Of a stretch of DNA of 7,734 nucleotides, positions 5,971 through 7,734 are shown in pieces. Source of the DNA: an uncultured Odoribacter sp. GTDB lineage: Bacteria; Bacteroidota; Bacteroidia; Bacteroidales; Marinifilaceae. The notes beneath the pieces are model-generated. The model had not been told where the DNA came from. It ran no database searches and saw only the letters and a list, made by a program, of their open reading frames with translations. The position numbers and the translations under genes were made by a program. Location: NCBI GenBank assembly GCA_900548135.1, contig URJC01000115.1:1-7734 (forward strand). The letters run 5' to 3'. Numbering within the stretch: position 1 is the stretch's first letter; every line of letters starts with the position of its first letter.

Positions 5971-7560
5971 ATGAAAATAGCAAAATTGTATATATTTCTC
6001 CTGATGATCGGCATGTCATCTTGTTACGATGATTTGGGAAATTATGATTATGTCGAGTTGAACAAAGTTTCTATCGAAGGAATCAATTCGAATGAATGGT
6101 ACGAGAAACTGGCCAATATCGACACTTTGTTCTTTCAACCGGAATTGACGTTTTCTTTGAGTGATGCAGAGGAGGACTTGAGGTATGAATGGTTGTTGAT
6201 CCCGATTAATGCCGCCTACAATAAGGATTCAATCCCCATGCAGGAACAACGGTCAGAATATGTGATCGGTCGGGAGAAGAATCTCGTTTATCCCGTGTCG
6301 AAAAAGAGTGGTCGTTATATTGGTTTCTTTAATGTTACAAACATACAGACTGGTATCACTTATGCGGCAAACTTTTTCTTGAAAGTTAAGACTGCTCTTA
6401 CTGATGGTTGGATGATCTTATGTGAACAGAATGGAGAGGCTCGTTTGGATATGATTTCTTATATTAACGAGACAGAGAATCTGGTTTCTCATGATATCTG
6501 GCGGGATTGTGATTTCCCTTTGGGTAAGCCTTATAAATTGACATATGATTTTGCCTTGTCATCAAGTAACCGTTTGGTGTGGTGTGAAAAGGGTACGTAT
6601 GCTCTGGATGGAGAAAACTTATGCCCGTCGGAAGGAAGTAATTTGGCATTGCAATTTGCACAACAACCTGAAAAGGTCGGGATTGCATGCGGGGCTACTC
6701 CTATGGGGACGACTCCTTACCGGGAGGTGCTGATCACGGCAGATGGTGATTTGTATATGCGTAATCGTGATGATATTCTTATCGGGGGATTTTTCGATTA
6801 TCGCCGTAACCGGGAGAAGGGAGGAACGGAATATTTTAAATTATCTCCCTGGCTGGGATTTCGTCAACGTTATTATTCCCCGTCAACAACTGCAATTTTA
6901 GTTTATGATGAGGAGAATCGTCGCTTCCTTTCTATTGAAAATAATGCTGATTATTTGAGCCAGGTTAGTTTTCAGAGTTTAGGAAATGTCTCTTTTTCGG
7001 CGGAGACAGGTAAGGATTTGGTGCATATGGAAGGAAACACTGAGGGATATGTTTTCGCCGTGTTGCAAGATCCGGATAGTAAGGATTATTATATCTACGG
7101 GATGCAACTTCAACCGGATTGCAAAATTCAATGTAGTCATTACGTGAAGTTAAATCCGGCAAATACGGATAAGATAGTGCAATTCGCATTCCACCCGATT
7201 TACCGTTTCTTGTATTATGCGACCGAAAAGGGGGATGTCTATCAGTTTAATTTTAACACGAGTAGTTCGTCCGAAAAGGCTCAGAAGGTACTTTCTTTCC
7301 CCGGAGAGGAGATCGCTATCATGAAATTCAATTATCCGGTTTCTTATGTTTCTTACGAGGGTTGGGAGCAGGCTCGTTGGTATTGGTTGCATATTGCAAG
7401 CAATAAAAGCGGTCTGCCGGAGAGTGAATGCGGGATCATGCGGATGTATGATATTCCTGACTTAACATCTACTCCGCAAAAACAGTTGGAATTTAGTCGA
7501 TTAGGAAAAATCGTGGATATCACTTACCGGTCAAAACAAGATGAAGCGCAAAAAGAGTAA
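5971..7560 (+). CDS. PKD-like family lipoprotein with propeller-like C-terminal region
   Basis: Predicted surface lipoprotein of 529 aa. The signal peptide MKIAKLYIFLLMIGMSSC places the acylated cysteine at 18. It is followed by YDDLGNYDY, an opening typical of the Bacteroidota PKD-like lipoproteins that accompany SusCD and DUF4843 genes. The acidic DD right after the cysteine fits a surface-export signal. Residues about 28-140 look like a PKD-type beta domain: RYEWLLIP, then KKSGRYIGFFNVTNIQTGIT and YAANFFLKV. A linker strand, DGWMILCEQNGEARLDMIS, follows at 145-163. From about 195 to the end there are spaced strand pairs reminiscent of propeller blades, such as REVLITADGDLYMRN (251), ILVYDEENRRFLSI (309), YVFAVLQDPDSKDYYIYGM (360), FLYYATEKGDVYQFNF (413) and WLHIASNKSGL (472). 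No catalytic motif is recognised. It probably binds the ligand of the locus or scaffolds the complex; that role is inferred. The mature protein has eight cysteines besides the lipid anchor. Confidence 0.86.
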   Translation: MKIAKLYIFLLMIGMSSCYDDLGNYDYVELNKVSIEGINSNEWYEKLANIDTLFFQPELTFSLSDAEEDLRYEWLLIPINAAYNKDSIPMQEQRSEYVIGREKNLVYPVSKKSGRYIGFFNVTNIQTGITYAANFFLKVKTALTDGWMILCEQNGEARLDMISYINETENLVSHDIWRDCDFPLGKPYKLTYDFALSSSNRLVWCEKGTYALDGENLCPSEGSNLALQFAQQPEKVGIACGATPMGTTPYREVLITADGDLYMRNRDDILIGGFFDYRRNREKGGTEYFKLSPWLGFRQRYYSPSTTAILVYDEENRRFLSIENNADYLSQVSFQSLGNVSFSAETGKDLVHMEGNTEGYVFAVLQDPDSKDYYIYGMQLQPDCKIQCSHYVKLNPANTDKIVQFAFHPIYRFLYYATEKGDVYQFNFNTSSSSEKAQKVLSFPGEEIAIMKFNYPVSYVSYEGWEQARWYWLHIASNKSGLPESECGIMRMYDIPDLTSTPQKQLEFSRLGKIVDITYRSKQDEAQKE

Positions 7561-7578
7561 TATAAAATAACACAACAA

Positions 7579-7734
7579 ATGAAACATTATCTATTTTTAC
7601 TTCTCATGCTGGTTTGTTGCATGGGAACTTACACGAGTTATGCCCAGATTCGGGGGACTTATCCACGAGATGAAGTACATCTTTCTTTGGTTAAACTGAA
7701 TATCGGGGCTCCTGGCGATACTTTGGAACAAGTC
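7579..7734 (+). CDS. Secreted protein of unknown function, N-terminal fragment (3' end outside window)
   Basis: An ATG 18 bases after the preceding stop opens a frame that runs without a stop to the right edge, giving 52 codons. The first 22 residues form a standard signal peptide, with a hydrophobic core LFLLLMLVCC and a likely signal peptidase I site after SYA at residue 22. The mature part begins QIRGTYPRDEVHLSLVKLN. There is no lipobox ahead of the mature part: the paired cysteines at 13-14 lie inside the hydrophobic core and have no lipobox-like spacing. The visible mature residues (VHLSLVKLNIGAPGDTLEQV) weakly recall the start of Bacteroidales secreted leucine-rich-repeat proteins, where a PGTL-like motif precedes the repeats. 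This is too short to assert. It looks like the next cistron of the same operon and could be the enzyme or effector that defines the substrate. Confidence 0.75.
   Translation, partial: MKHYLFLLLMLVCCMGTYTSYAQIRGTYPRDEVHLSLVKLNIGAPGDTLEQV

Noticed and set aside
6464..7392. Several overlapping small frames on both strands inside the PKD-like gene (6464-6688, 6545-6733, 6965-7189, 7150-7392)
   Set aside because: All lie within one continuous 529-codon gene and show no domain, signal peptide or start context.
7561..7578. AT-rich TATAAAATAA before the sixth gene as a promoter
   Set aside because: It follows the preceding stop by no distance at all, has no -33 partner and no TAnnTTTG match. A+T-rich gaps are normal here.

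Overview
The window reads as part of a Bacteroidota chromosome, most likely Bacteroidales. It carries a FecR-type anti-sigma factor, a TonB-dependent SusC-family porin, a SusD-family lipoprotein and two further predicted lipoproteins, in a combination confined to that phylum. The low-to-moderate GC content, A-rich start-codon contexts (TTATGAAAA at four starts) and absence of strong Shine-Dalgarno sequences agree. The gene order and the STN-equipped SusC with a DEVVVTG TonB box recall gut genera such as Butyricimonas or Odoribacter. That genus-level guess comes from family style only and was not tested by a search.

All genes lie on the + strand and are tightly packed, with gaps of 18 to 32 bases. 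In order they are: the C-terminal end of a FecR-like anti-sigma factor (2-367, 5' end outside the window), a full SusC-like transporter with an N-terminal STN signalling domain (400-3726), a SusD-like lipoprotein (3746-5167), a DUF4843-type lipoprotein (5186-5941), a PKD-like family lipoprotein with a propeller-like C-terminal part (5971-7560), and the first 52 codons of a secreted protein with an ordinary signal peptide (7579-7734, 3' end outside the window). I see no RNA gene, CRISPR array, insertion sequence, convincing promoter or terminator. No stretch longer than 32 bases is without a gene.

The likely working model is a self-sensing outer-membrane uptake system. SusD and the two accessory lipoproteins would capture a ligand at the cell surface. 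SusC would import it using TonB energy, and its STN domain would report ligand occupancy to the periplasmic end of FecR, which would release an ECF sigma factor expected to be encoded just upstream. No catalytic enzyme is visible in the window, so the substrate (glycan, peptide or other) cannot be named. The truncated sixth gene is the best place to look for it. This is a recognisable type of locus rather than a clearly new system; the least understood parts are the two accessory lipoproteins and the sixth gene.
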